Under the pieces are notes generated by a model. That model was given only the letters and a program-made list of their open reading frames with translations, did no database searches and was not told where the DNA came from. Of a DNA stretch of 12,926 bases, positions 1 to 7,251 are shown in pieces; within the stretch, counting starts at the first letter, position 1; each line of letters starts with the position of its first letter. Source of the DNA: Candidatus Methanoperedens sp. Its GTDB lineage: Archaea > Halobacteriota > Methanosarcinia > Methanosarcinales > Methanoperedenaceae. The stretch lies in the NCBI GenBank assembly GCA_027460605.1, contig JAPZAN010000249.1, positions 1 through 12,926 of the forward strand, given 5' to 3'. Position numbers and translations under genes: made by a program.

Positions 1-494
1 ACGAACTTGCCTTCGCCGTGCCGCACCGGAAGATACATGCCGTCAATTCCTTTTGTGAATACACATTTTGAGTTCTTATTTGTCTTCAAGTGAACCCACC
101 TGTCCTCGAACCTCCCGGAATCATTAAAAGTAAGAGTGACATCCTGCATGGAATAATCACCATCAAAAGCTGGCAGCAACCCCATCTTTACCATCGCCTG
201 GAAACCATTGCAGATGCCGATTATCAATTTACCCGCATCTATGAACTCCCTGACCTGCCCGCCCAGATTATATTTTATCATGTTGGCAAGGACTTTGCCC
301 GATGCAATATCATCCCCGAACGAGAACCCGCCCGGGAACGCAAGGATATGGAATTCCGAAAGTTTCCTTGCCCCGTTAATCAGGTCTGTAAGATGCACAC
401 GTTCGGCCTCAGCGCCTGCAAGTTTGAAGGCATGCTGTGTCTCCATGTCGCAGTTGATACCGTAACCGGTGAGGATGAGGGCTTTTGGATTCAT
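1..494 (-). CDS. purQ: Phosphoribosylformylglycinamidine synthase subunit PurQ (glutaminase), C-terminus cut off by the window edge
   Basis: Glutamine amidotransferase subunit of FGAM synthase in cytoplasmic purine synthesis. It hydrolyses glutamine and passes ammonia to PurL, which converts FGAR to FGAM. Reading the minus strand from the ATG at 494-492 gives an open frame of 164 codons that runs off the window. It starts MNPKALILTGYGINCD and contains the class I amidotransferase features: the FPGGFSFGDD block near residues 53-62, the nucleophile elbow GICNGFQ with catalytic Cys95, and the HGEGKF motif at 159-164 typical of PurQ. The catalytic His/Glu of the C-terminus lie outside the window. 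A Shine-Dalgarno-like AAGGAT sits at 510-505, ten bases before the ATG. The gene is divergent from groES/groEL, with a 212-base spacer. Family assignment is secure from the motifs. Confidence 0.95.
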   Translation of the reverse strand, partial: MNPKALILTGYGINCDMETQHAFKLAGAEAERVHLTDLINGARKLSEFHILAFPGGFSFGDDIASGKVLANMIKYNLGGQVREFIDAGKLIIGICNGFQAMVKMGLLPAFDGDYSMQDVTLTFNDSGRFEDRWVHLKTNKNSKCVFTKGIDGMYLPVRHGEGKF

Positions 495-537
495 TTTGTT
501 TTATATCCTTATTATTTCCTGTTAATAAATCATCAAC

Positions 538-546
538 TATTATAAG
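538..546 (-). promoter_or_regulatory. Possible TATA box for purQ
   Basis: The minus strand reads CTTATAATA here, 44 bases upstream of the purQ ATG. An archaeal start site about 25 bases downstream would leave a leader of roughly 20-25 bases carrying the AAGGAT Shine-Dalgarno. Placement is plausible, but the region is AT-rich, so the match is weak evidence. Confidence 0.35.
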
Positions 547-625
547 AATTTCCTCACTACCAATGAGATTATATGTCGGAGAAAATGTTTAAGTGTATCT
601 CTTTAAATTAACAATATCACAATTA

Positions 626-639
626 CGAAAATTATTTAT
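626..639 (+). promoter_or_regulatory. Possible BRE/TATA box for the groES-groEL unit
   Basis: CGAAAA followed by TTATTTAT resembles an archaeal BRE plus TATA box. A start about 25 bases downstream (near 662) would give a leader of about 45 bases that includes the strong Shine-Dalgarno AAGGTGA at 696-702, four bases before the groES ATG. The nearer TTTATATTA at 687-694 looks more TATA-like but is too close to the ATG at 707 to serve it. Confidence 0.35.
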
Positions 640-706
640 GAACTGCAAACATGATAAATCATTCAACACGTTCATTTGAAAAAATTTTATATTAGAAGGT
701 GACTTG

Positions 707-864
707 ATGAAAATAAAACCATTAGGTAAAAGAGTTTTAATTAAACCGGTAAAAGAAGAAGAAAAGACAAAAGGCGGGATATTCATTCCCGAGACTGCGA
801 AGTGGACGGGGAAAAATACCTCATCCTTGAATCAAAGGATGTAATCGCAAAGATAGAGGGATAA
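707..864 (+). pseudogene. groES: groES remnant: co-chaperonin GroES with central deletion and frameshift
   Basis: GroES is the heptameric lid of the group I chaperonin and normally has about 90-100 residues. From the ATG at 707, preceded by AAGGTGA, the frame reads MKIKPLGKRVLIKPVKEEEK and then GGIFIPETAK, a textbook GroES N-terminus up to the start of the mobile loop. At about 801 the homology jumps. The original frame continues as junk and stops at 842-844 (45 residues). A different frame beginning at GTG 802 encodes VDGEKYLILESKDVIAKIEG and stops at 862-864, which is a typical GroES C-terminus. That stop lies one base before the groEL ATG, as in an intact groES-groEL operon. About 42-45 codons are therefore missing, with a net frame change. 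It is either a true inactivating deletion or an assembly/sequencing gap; the sequence alone cannot decide. Confidence 0.85.
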
Positions 865-865
865 T

Positions 866-2488
866 ATGGCAAAACAGATAATATTCAGTGATGAAGCCAG
901 GCATGCACTCATGAAAGGTGTTGACCAGCTGGCTGATACCGTGAAGATAACGCTTGGACCTAAAGGCAAGAACGTAGTGCTTTCAAAAAGCTATGGAAGC
1001 CCGGTGATTACCAACGACGGGGTAACTATCGCCAAAGAAATCGACCTCAAAGACCCTTATGAGGATATGGGAGCAAAGCTGGTAAAGGAAGTGGCGACAA
1101 AGACGCAGGATGTGGCGGGCGACGGGACAACTACAGCGACGCTCCTTGCGCAGGCAATTCTCCACAAGGGCATGAAGAATATCACCGTGGGAGCCAATCC
1201 TATTGAAATCAGGCGCGGTATCGACCGGGCAACTGAAACTGTGGTAAAAACCATCAAGGGTATGAGCGAAGAGGTCAAGACCAAAGAGAAAATAACACAG
1301 GTGGCAACCATTTCTGCAAATAACGATGAAGTAATAGGGAACCTGATATCGGATGCAATGGATAAAGTGGGAGCTTCTGGCGTCATTACCGTAGAAGAGG
1401 CAAAATCCATGGAGACCTCGCTTGAAGTCGTGGAGGGAATGCAGCTTGATAAAGGCTACATTTCACCGTACATGGTCACGGATAAAGAAGGAATGGAAAT
1501 CTTATTTGAAAACCCGTTGATTCTTCTTTATGACAAGAAGATAAGCGCAATGAAAGAATTCATACCGGTACTGGAAGCCGTGGTAAAGGAGAATAAACCA
1601 TTGTTCATCATTGCCGAAGATGTCGATGGCGAGGCGCTGGCGACCATTGTGATCAACATCCTTCGCGGCACCATCAGGGTGTGTGCGATAAAAGCGCCGG
1701 GCTTTGGCGATGAGCGAAAGGAGATTCTTGAGGATATTGCCGCGCTCACAGGCGGGAAGGTCATCAGTGAAGATACGGGCATGAAGCTTGAGAATACAAA
1801 ACTCTCTGACCTGGGAAGCGCCAAGAAAATCAAGGTGAACAAGGATAAAACCATCATTATCGAAGGGCAGGGCAAGAAGGATGACCTCAAGAGGAGAATA
1901 GCCATCATCGAAGGGCGCATCAAGCTTGAGGAATCCGATTATAAGAAGACCGACCTCAAGAAGCGCCTCGGCAAGCTGTCTGGCGGCGTTGCCGTGATAA
2001 ATGTGGGTGCGGCTACTGAGACCGAACTTAAGGAAAAGAAGATGCGGATAGACGATGCCCTGAACGCAACCAAAGCCGCCATTGAAGAAGGCGTGGTGGC
2101 TGGCGGAGGGATAGCCCTGTTGAGGGCTGCAAAGGAGCTTGATAATCTCTCCCTTGAAGGCGACCAGATGATTGGCGTGGATATTATAAGGAGAGCTATT
2201 GAGGAGCCCTTAAAACAGATAGCTGAGAATGCGGGAAAGGAAGGTTCCGTGGTTGTGGAGAAGCTCAAGAGTGAGACCAATCCCAACATGGGCTACGACG
2301 CAAAGACTGACGCCTATGTGGATATGATAGAGGCGGGCATCATCGACCCTGTGAAAGTGGTGCGCACGGCGCTCCAGAACGCAGCGAGCATAGCTGCCCT
2401 GATGCTGACCACGGAGGCTCTTGTGGCTGATATCCCTGAGAAGAAGCCCGAGATGCCGATGCCTGGACCTGAGAGCTATATGATGTAG
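866..2488 (+). CDS. groEL: Group I chaperonin GroEL (Hsp60)
   Basis: ATP-driven cytoplasmic protein-folding chaperonin that forms 14-mer double rings. At 540 residues the length is normal for the family. Visible signatures are TLGPKGKNVVL (29-39) in the ATP pocket, DVAGDGTTTATLL with Asp86 (equivalent to E. coli Asp87), the apical domain around 190-370, RIDDALNATKAAIEEGVVAG with Asp397 (the ATP-hydrolysing Asp398 equivalent), and GGGIALL. The tail is MPMPGPESYMM and lacks the Gly-Gly-Met repeats that usually line the cavity floor. The start is fixed by its position one base after the groES-type stop. Group I chaperonins are rare in archaea but known in Methanosarcina and relatives, where they coexist with the thermosome; this is therefore consistent with a Methanosarcinales host and ancient acquisition from bacteria. 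Its usual partner GroES is damaged just upstream. Confidence 0.97.
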   Translation: MAKQIIFSDEARHALMKGVDQLADTVKITLGPKGKNVVLSKSYGSPVITNDGVTIAKEIDLKDPYEDMGAKLVKEVATKTQDVAGDGTTTATLLAQAILHKGMKNITVGANPIEIRRGIDRATETVVKTIKGMSEEVKTKEKITQVATISANNDEVIGNLISDAMDKVGASGVITVEEAKSMETSLEVVEGMQLDKGYISPYMVTDKEGMEILFENPLILLYDKKISAMKEFIPVLEAVVKENKPLFIIAEDVDGEALATIVINILRGTIRVCAIKAPGFGDERKEILEDIAALTGGKVISEDTGMKLENTKLSDLGSAKKIKVNKDKTIIIEGQGKKDDLKRRIAIIEGRIKLEESDYKKTDLKKRLGKLSGGVAVINVGAATETELKEKKMRIDDALNATKAAIEEGVVAGGGIALLRAAKELDNLSLEGDQMIGVDIIRRAIEEPLKQIAENAGKEGSVVVEKLKSETNPNMGYDAKTDAYVDMIEAGIIDPVKVVRTALQNAASIAALMLTTEALVADIPEKKPEMPMPGPESYMM

Positions 2489-2509
2489 GTTTGGGCTATT
2501 TTATAAAGG

Positions 2510-2554
2510 GATTGAATGATACCGGAGTGGTATCCCAATCTTTTTCTCTTTTTT
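2510..2554 (+). terminator. Terminator after groEL
   Basis: Twenty-one bases after the groEL stop lies a hairpin: GATACC (2518-2523), loop GGAGT, GGTATC (2529-2534). A second stem segment GATTG/CAATC (2510-2514 with 2536-2540) lies outside it. TTTTTCTCTTTTTT follows at once (2541-2554). The T-tract alone would act as an archaeal terminator. Confidence 0.7.
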
Positions 2555-2590
2555 ATTACAAATTAAGTCCTGACTATAGTTAACACAATA

Positions 2591-2598
2591 CTTTATAA
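2591..2598 (+). promoter_or_regulatory. TATA box for the TPR protein gene, probably giving a leaderless or very short-leader mRNA
   Basis: CTTTATAA lies 28 bases before the ATG at 2626, with no Shine-Dalgarno in the intervening GAATAGTAAAAAA. The spacing puts the predicted transcription start at or just before the ATG. Confidence 0.5.
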
Positions 2599-2625
2599 CC
2601 GATAAATGCAACGAATAGTAAAAAA

Positions 2626-3966
2626 ATGACCGTCGAAAATACTTTTCCACATCTCAAAGATAGCCTCACACACCTCGGTTACAACAAAAACTACATAGAG
2701 GAAATACTTAAAGAACTTTACACGTTATTCGAAGACATAGAATTTGAAAAGATAAAACAAACCGCTGACGCCGCCATAATCGCAAAGGACACCGCCGGTT
2801 TGATAAATTCCCTGAAAGACCTCATGCTTCGCCTTGAGAATAAGGGCTACTACCGTCCCGACGCCCCGACGCGCCTGATAATGCAACTGGTCAATGGTCT
2901 TAATCTTGCGAATGAGGATATCTTTTTCCTCCTTGATAAAGCCGATATCCCTGAAAAAGAAAAATTGGAAGACAAGGAACTCCTTGCATCCTGCGCCGCG
3001 ATAACACAGCTTGGTTATATCCTCTTAAGCTCCATTGTATCCGAAGTGAAAGCTGCAAGCTCCGGCCCTCATGTCTTTCTTGTGATTGATGTTTTCTCTC
3101 CCGATTCTATTATTTTAGTAGATTTCAGCATTGACTCGATAAAAGAAATAGATGCCCGGAAATACGAACGGAAAGGAAATTATCATCATCTGGAGAATAC
3201 GGACGGACTGGATGGGGAAACTGTGGAGCTATTAACCGGATATTATTCGTCTTTCCATATGACTTCAGGCATCGGCTTAAGCCACAATATCCATAACAAT
3301 CTGGGTCTTGCTTACGACAGGATAGGAAAATATGAGGAAGCAATAAAGGAACTCAATGAAGCTCTCAGGCTTAATCCGGATTATATTGAAGTTCACAACA
3401 ACCTTGGTGTAACTTATGACAGGATGGGAATGCCTGAGGAAGCGGTAAATGAACTTAAAGAAGCGCTGAAGCTTAATCCCGATTATACCGAGGCGCATTG
3501 CAACCTTGGCAATATCTATGCCCGCTCTGGCAGATACGAAGAGGCAGCCGGAGAACTTCAGGAAGCGCTCAGGATAAATCCAGAGCTTGCAATCGCGCAT
3601 AATAACCTTGGCAATATCTATGCGCTTCAAAGAAGAAATGAAGGGGCAATACAGGAATTCAAGGAGGCGCTTCGGATTAATCCTGATTATGCCCCTGCAC
3701 ATAACAATCTTGGCAACGCTTATGCGGAAACGGGCAGGCACGAAGACGCACTCCGGGAGTTCCAAGAGGCGTTGCGGCTTGACCCTGAATTCCCGGAAGC
3801 TTATCTGGGTATGGGGCTTGTCTATTATGCACAGAATAGTTTTGAAAGGGCAGCCCAGGCAATGATACGCGCAGTTTGTCTGTCTCCTGCGTTCCTTGAA
3901 TGCGTGCCAGATAAGCTGCTCCTCAAAGTAAGGCAGGGCGTTTCAAGGTTGAAAGGAAGAATGTAG
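2626..3966 (+). CDS. TPR-repeat protein with an N-terminal domain that may be transglutaminase-like
   Basis: 446 residues, no signal peptide or membrane helix, so probably cytoplasmic. The C-terminal half holds six consecutive 34-residue tetratricopeptide repeats (about 220-253, 254-287, 288-321, 322-355, 356-389, 390-423). They follow the consensus closely (NNLG..Y at positions 6-11, Ala20, Ala27, Pro32), indicating a protein-binding superhelix. Residues 1-110 are predicted helical. Residues 120-170 contain a Cys at a helix start (SCAAITQLGYILL, Cys123), then GPHVFLVIDV (His149) and ILVDFS (Asp166). This order and spacing resemble the Cys-His-Asp triad of transglutaminase-like cysteine peptidases, but that is inference from pattern only. 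The gene stands alone between the groEL terminator and a convergent small gene. TPR assignment is certain; the function and the triad are not. Near-identical TPR units suggest repeat expansion within the gene. Confidence 0.9.
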   Translation: MTVENTFPHLKDSLTHLGYNKNYIEEILKELYTLFEDIEFEKIKQTADAAIIAKDTAGLINSLKDLMLRLENKGYYRPDAPTRLIMQLVNGLNLANEDIFFLLDKADIPEKEKLEDKELLASCAAITQLGYILLSSIVSEVKAASSGPHVFLVIDVFSPDSIILVDFSIDSIKEIDARKYERKGNYHHLENTDGLDGETVELLTGYYSSFHMTSGIGLSHNIHNNLGLAYDRIGKYEEAIKELNEALRLNPDYIEVHNNLGVTYDRMGMPEEAVNELKEALKLNPDYTEAHCNLGNIYARSGRYEEAAGELQEALRINPELAIAHNNLGNIYALQRRNEGAIQEFKEALRINPDYAPAHNNLGNAYAETGRHEDALREFQEALRLDPEFPEAYLGMGLVYYAQNSFERAAQAMIRAVCLSPAFLECVPDKLLLKVRQGVSRLKGRM

Positions 3967-3979
3967 TTCATAACCGGTT

Positions 3980-4114
3980 CTAAATTGCATCCACATGGTT
4001 CTTGATTTCAAGTTCTTTGATAGCGATTTCATGCACCTTGCTGAACTGGCTTCGTCTTTCAACCCTTGTGTGTTCGGCTGCACGCCTTGCAAGACCGCTC
4101 CAGAATAAATCCAT
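3980..4114 (-). CDS. Small hypothetical protein, 44 residues
   Basis: The minus strand carries ATG at 4114 and TAG at 3980, encoding 44 residues starting MDLFWSGLARRAAEHTRVER and ending KNHVDAI. The case for a real gene is translational: a strong Shine-Dalgarno GAGGTG at 4126-4121 sits six bases before the ATG, and a TATA-like CATATATC lies 37-44 bases upstream. The product is basic in its first half, looks amphipathic-helical and has no membrane segment or recognised motif. It converges on the TPR gene, with 13 bases between the two stops, and lies downstream of the terminator of the NrfD operon, so it has its own promoter. I do not recognise the family. Confidence 0.6.
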   Translation of the reverse strand: MDLFWSGLARRAAEHTRVERRSQFSKVHEIAIKELEIKNHVDAI

Positions 4115-4150
4115 TTGAATCACCTCAAAATTGTAATAGTTCAGTCCCTG

Positions 4151-4158
4151 ATATATGT
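4151..4158 (-). promoter_or_regulatory. TATA box for the 44-residue small gene
   Basis: The minus strand reads GCACATATATCAGG around this position. A start about 25 bases downstream (near 4128) leaves a leader of about a dozen bases just long enough to contain the GAGGTG Shine-Dalgarno. Confidence 0.4.
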
Positions 4159-4216
4159 GCGAGCCAAGAGCGGAGTGAAAGTAATCATTCTTGAAGTTTA
4201 TATTTTCCTATTCTTT

Positions 4217-4251
4217 AAAAAAGTTGTCCACGCATGGCGAAGCCATGCGTG
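4217..4251 (-). terminator. Terminator closing the cytochrome/Fe-S/NrfD operon
   Basis: On the minus strand a perfect 10-bp stem CACGCATGGC / GCCATGCGTG (4251-4242 with 4238-4229) with loop TTC is followed by GACAAC and then TTTTTT (4222-4217). It begins 26 bases after the NrfD stop codon. It also insulates the downstream small gene from read-through. Confidence 0.75.
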
Positions 4252-4276
4252 TGCGGCAGATTAACCGGGCCAGCGG

Positions 4277-5539
4277 TTAATGTTCATCCCCTATATAGTC
4301 CGGATGCTGCCGCAGCACCGGCATCCTGTTCACAATCCAGCGGTAGACAAGTATTTCGATGGTCACAACCGCTGCGACTACCACAGCCTCTTTCCAGAAG
4401 AAAAGCTCTCTGCTGGGGAGCTGCCAGTTAAACGCGATGAGCGATATGTTGAACCGGTTCAATATGATTCCAATCATCGTCAGCACTGCTGTGAACTGGA
4501 TAAGACCTATATTCCTGTTCTGCACCCCGTAGAAGAATAGGAAAGGAAGAACTCCAAATATCGTTATCTCAACAAGGAACCAGTACCCGAAAGGCGTATT
4601 CAGGTAGCCCCATGCCCCCTCATGTGTCACGCTGATTAACCTGAGTCCCACGTAAGTAAAAAGCACGAACGATGCGGCTTTCCCAAGACCCAGCGTAATG
4701 CCATCAAGGCTTGCAAGATAATGGGAGTCAGCCCTGTCCTTCATGAAGACCTGTGTCAGTTTAGAAACCACGATTACCAGGGCCAGCGCAGCGCCAATGG
4801 CAGAGATAAAGGCAAGCCAGGGCAGGTATGACGTGTACCACATGGGATGAAGCTTCCCAGGCGCAAGCAGGAACATCGCGCTGAGCGCTGACTGGTGAAG
4901 CGTGGAAAGCATCACACCGAAAATGGTCAGCCCCAGGGTCATACCCGTAACTATTTTGCGAACTTTCCTCATGCCCAGCCATGCCAGGGTCGATGGTGAA
5001 AATTCGAAGAACTGGACAGACAGGTAAAGAGCCACATGCCATGCCACCAGGAACATTACTGATGCAGTTCCGAATGAAATAAACATGGGATAATATATCC
5101 GCCAGGGACGCCCGAGGTCTATCATCAGGAAAATTACTGCGAAGAGATAGCCAAGCAGGCCAAGGAGGATTGCATTTTTTACTATAGGCTGGTATTTCTT
5201 AAGCCCAAAAATGTAAACCGCAGTCCCGACGACAAATCCCGAAGCTGAAAAAGGGACACCGGTAAAAAGACCCCAGCTAAGGAAAAGTCCCCACGGCTGC
5301 TCATTTGAACCTTCAGTCACCTCAGAAAGCCCGAACAGGAACCTCATCAATATGAAGTAAAGCCCAGCAAGGACAATCACACCCGCAGCAATATTAAGCG
5401 GGGTAATAAGGCTTTTAACATACTCTTCGAAGGTTAGCCCCATAAAAAGCTTATCACGTATCCAGTATGTAATAATCTCGGCACCGGTTTGTTCATGTTT
5501 ATGGAATATTTTTTTCTCCACGTTCCCGTATTCGTTCAT
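4277..5539 (-). CDS. HybB/NrfD-type integral membrane subunit (quinone-interacting)
   Basis: 420-residue polytopic membrane protein of the NrfD/PsrC/HybB family. These cofactor-free subunits exchange electrons and protons with the membrane quinone pool through a partner Fe-S protein. I count about ten hydrophobic segments, for example around residues 46-73, 83-112, 120-141, 152-180, 195-222 and 240-262, with four more to residue 405. The layout and length are closer to HybB (about 390 residues) than to the shorter eight-helix NrfD. The hydrophilic first 35 residues and the C-terminus contain no motif. The start at 5539 overlaps the stop of the upstream Fe-S gene (ATGA), with GGAGGG ten bases before, so translation is probably coupled. 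Together with the Fe-S protein and the cytochrome it would form a quinol:cytochrome c oxidoreductase (menaquinone or methanophenazine in this lineage). The direction of electron flow cannot be read from sequence. Confidence 0.9.
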   Translation of the reverse strand: MNEYGNVEKKIFHKHEQTGAEIITYWIRDKLFMGLTFEEYVKSLITPLNIAAGVIVLAGLYFILMRFLFGLSEVTEGSNEQPWGLFLSWGLFTGVPFSASGFVVGTAVYIFGLKKYQPIVKNAILLGLLGYLFAVIFLMIDLGRPWRIYYPMFISFGTASVMFLVAWHVALYLSVQFFEFSPSTLAWLGMRKVRKIVTGMTLGLTIFGVMLSTLHQSALSAMFLLAPGKLHPMWYTSYLPWLAFISAIGAALALVIVVSKLTQVFMKDRADSHYLASLDGITLGLGKAASFVLFTYVGLRLISVTHEGAWGYLNTPFGYWFLVEITIFGVLPFLFFYGVQNRNIGLIQFTAVLTMIGIILNRFNISLIAFNWQLPSRELFFWKEAVVVAAVVTIEILVYRWIVNRMPVLRQHPDYIGDEH

Positions 5540-6459
5540 TGTTTATGACCCTCCTTTGTTTCTGATTTTTCAACATGTACTGCCTGATGCTCCCGGTTAT
5601 GCGACGCTAAATAAAAGCCTCCGAGCATGGCAGGCCACATAACAAGAGTGAGATTGACCATCGACAGGAAGTCCTTGGTGAGTTTAGGATACGAGGTAAT
5701 TCCCACGTTCATCGGGAAATCAAGCTTCTCAAAAGGAACCCCTGAAATATACAGCCAGCCGGTACCACCAGCTTCCTCCTCACCATACACATGGTCGATA
5801 TATTTATCAGGTTCCCCCCATATCCTGAGTTTTGCCTGTTTCATCAAATCGCTTCTTTTGCCAAAAGTAATTGCCTCGACAGGACATGCCTCGGCGCACG
5901 CCGGAACAAGACCGTATGAAATCCTCTTGTAGCACATAAAGCACTTCTGTATCCTGGGATAGAATGCGCTTGAATATTCAAAAGCCGGAACGTAGAAAGG
6001 ACAGGCTATGATGCAATACCGGCAGCCTATGCACAATTTCTCGTCCCATACGACAGGACCTTCTTTTGTTTTTTTCATCGCGGCTACAGGGCAGGCTGAG
6101 ACGCATGCCGGCTCGTCGCAGTGCATGCACTGGATTTTCCGGTAAACCGGTTTCCCGTCTTTCCCTTCATACCGGTTGACCACGGTGTATGATTGTACAT
6201 CCGCCACGTATGGTCTTCTTTTCTCTTCAAAAACCGAGGTGTCCTCGAACGATGTTTTGGGCGGCGGGAGGCTGTTAGCTTTATTGCATGCCGCTTCACA
6301 GCGGCGGCAGCCTATGCACCTTGTAGTATCGGTGAGCATTCCGAAGCGGTCAGGGTTGCCTGTGTAGTCCAGAGATGCCAGTGCAGTTCCTTGGCTTCCT
6401 ATAACGCCGCAGGCAATCAGAGAGCCTCCGATTTTTAGAAAGTTCCTTCTCGTTATCAT
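5536..6459 (-). CDS. HybA-like ferredoxin subunit, Tat-exported, four [4Fe-4S] clusters
   Basis: 307 residues. A twin-arginine signal (TRRNFLKIGG, Arg4-Arg5, then a hydrophobic stretch ending near ALAS at 26-29) indicates folded export across the membrane. Sixteen cysteines form four cluster sets: 48/51/54/58 (CIGCRRCEAAC), 111/114/119/123 (CMHCDEPACVSAC), 143/146/149/153 (CIGCRYCIIAC) and 173/176/188/192 (CFMCYKRIS...CAEAC). The last ligands of one set pair with those of the next, as in HybA/NrfC/PsrB proteins. A C-terminal hydrophobic helix near 264-286 anchors the protein, a feature of HybA. The gene starts three bases after the cytochrome stop; AGGAGG overlaps that stop and decides the start at 6459. 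The role is an electron wire between the NrfD-like quinone site and the heptaheme cytochrome, on the outer face of the membrane. Confidence 0.93.
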   Translation of the reverse strand: MITRRNFLKIGGSLIACGVIGSQGTALASLDYTGNPDRFGMLTDTTRCIGCRRCEAACNKANSLPPPKTSFEDTSVFEEKRRPYVADVQSYTVVNRYEGKDGKPVYRKIQCMHCDEPACVSACPVAAMKKTKEGPVVWDEKLCIGCRYCIIACPFYVPAFEYSSAFYPRIQKCFMCYKRISYGLVPACAEACPVEAITFGKRSDLMKQAKLRIWGEPDKYIDHVYGEEEAGGTGWLYISGVPFEKLDFPMNVGITSYPKLTKDFLSMVNLTLVMWPAMLGGFYLASHNREHQAVHVEKSETKEGHKQ

Positions 6460-6461
6460 AT

Positions 6462-7172
6462 TTATCCTCCTATCGGTTTATGGCAGCCCTGGCATGTATT
6501 ACCGGCGCGTCCGGCGTGGTCGGCAGGTACTACAGCAGCTCCTCCTACACCCTTTTCATGGCACTTGAGGCAGCTATCGTGATAAACTATCTTTGAGACC
6601 TGCCCGCCCGGGATGCCATTCTGGTGGCACCTCGTACATGTTTCCCATGTCAACTGGTGAGGACGTGGCGGAGCTGAAATGATACTGGAAGTTTGAATAG
6701 CCCCGGAATGGCATTTGGTGCAGCTTTCAGGGCCGCTCCCGAAATCCTCTTTGTGGCATGACAAACAGCGCTGATGATAGGCAGCCTTCAAACCCGGCAT
6801 GCTTGCGTTGTGCGGATTAAAAGGTGCCCCGTGGCAATCCTTGCACGCATGAATTTCATCGCCGCTATTGTGATGGCATGTGGTACAACCGACCTTGCCG
6901 CTCATGGCTTTATGAAAATCAGTTGCTTGTTCATATTTGATGGAAAGATATTCCGAGGAATTGACCTTGAACCATGTGTCTTTGTCCTGTAAATCAATCA
7001 TTGCCGGATTGCCGGCAATATCGGTGAGCGCAGCTTCCGAAGTGTTTGAGTAAGTAACATCCGGGGTATCGTATGAGGAGACAACGACCGCCGCCCCGCC
7101 AAATATCAGTGAAAGCGGAACAAACAGGGAAACCATTTTAAGTACTTCTTTTTCCTTTGTATTTACCAGCAT
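6462..7172 (-). CDS. Membrane-anchored heptaheme cytochrome c
   Basis: About 236 residues from the first ATG (7172). Counting from the TTG at 7178, the seven CxxCH heme-attachment motifs begin at residues 98 (CTTCH), 112 (CKDCH), 138 (CLSCH), 153 (CTKCH), 181 (CTRCH), 203 (CLKCH) and 229 (CQGCH). Many additional His residues can serve as distal ligands, as in cytochrome c3/c7-type proteins. A hydrophobic segment around residues 14-35 is a signal or anchor that places the heme domain outside the cell membrane. First gene of the three-gene electron-transfer operon; the Fe-S gene follows after two bases. The start is unclear: none of TTG 7178, ATG 7172 or ATG 7136 has a good Shine-Dalgarno, and the frame stays open upstream to 7265. 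No terminator separates it from the upstream RHH gene, so co-transcription is possible. Confidence 0.9.
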   Translation of the reverse strand: MLVNTKEKEVLKMVSLFVPLSLIFGGAAVVVSSYDTPDVTYSNTSEAALTDIAGNPAMIDLQDKDTWFKVNSSEYLSIKYEQATDFHKAMSGKVGCTTCHHNSGDEIHACKDCHGAPFNPHNASMPGLKAAYHQRCLSCHKEDFGSGPESCTKCHSGAIQTSSIISAPPRPHQLTWETCTRCHQNGIPGGQVSKIVYHDSCLKCHEKGVGGAAVVPADHAGRAGNTCQGCHKPIGG

Positions 7173-7251
7173 CCACAATGCAATAAATGCAAAGCAAAAC
7201 GCGACTACTATCAGGTATTCTATTCCTTGTCTTTTCCAAAGCGACTTGCTC

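Noticed and set aside
90..545. Plus-strand open frame of 151 codons at the left edge
   Set aside because: It lies antisense to purQ, whose minus-strand frame carries clear catalytic motifs; the plus-strand product shows no known pattern.
687..694. TTATATTA as the TATA box of groES
   Set aside because: It is only 13-20 bases from the ATG, so transcription would start inside the gene.
1057..2289. Several minus-strand open frames of 116-131 codons inside groEL
   Set aside because: They are shadows of a highly conserved coding sequence and have no ribosome-binding signals or sensible proteins.
3277..3765. Minus-strand 162-codon frame inside the TPR gene
   Set aside because: It mirrors the 34-residue TPR periodicity on the opposite strand, so it is a by-product of the repeats.
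4452..4467. Palindrome TTGAACCGGTTCAA
   Set aside because: It lies inside the NrfD-like coding sequence and is explained by its codons; no repeat of the full element in an intergenic region.
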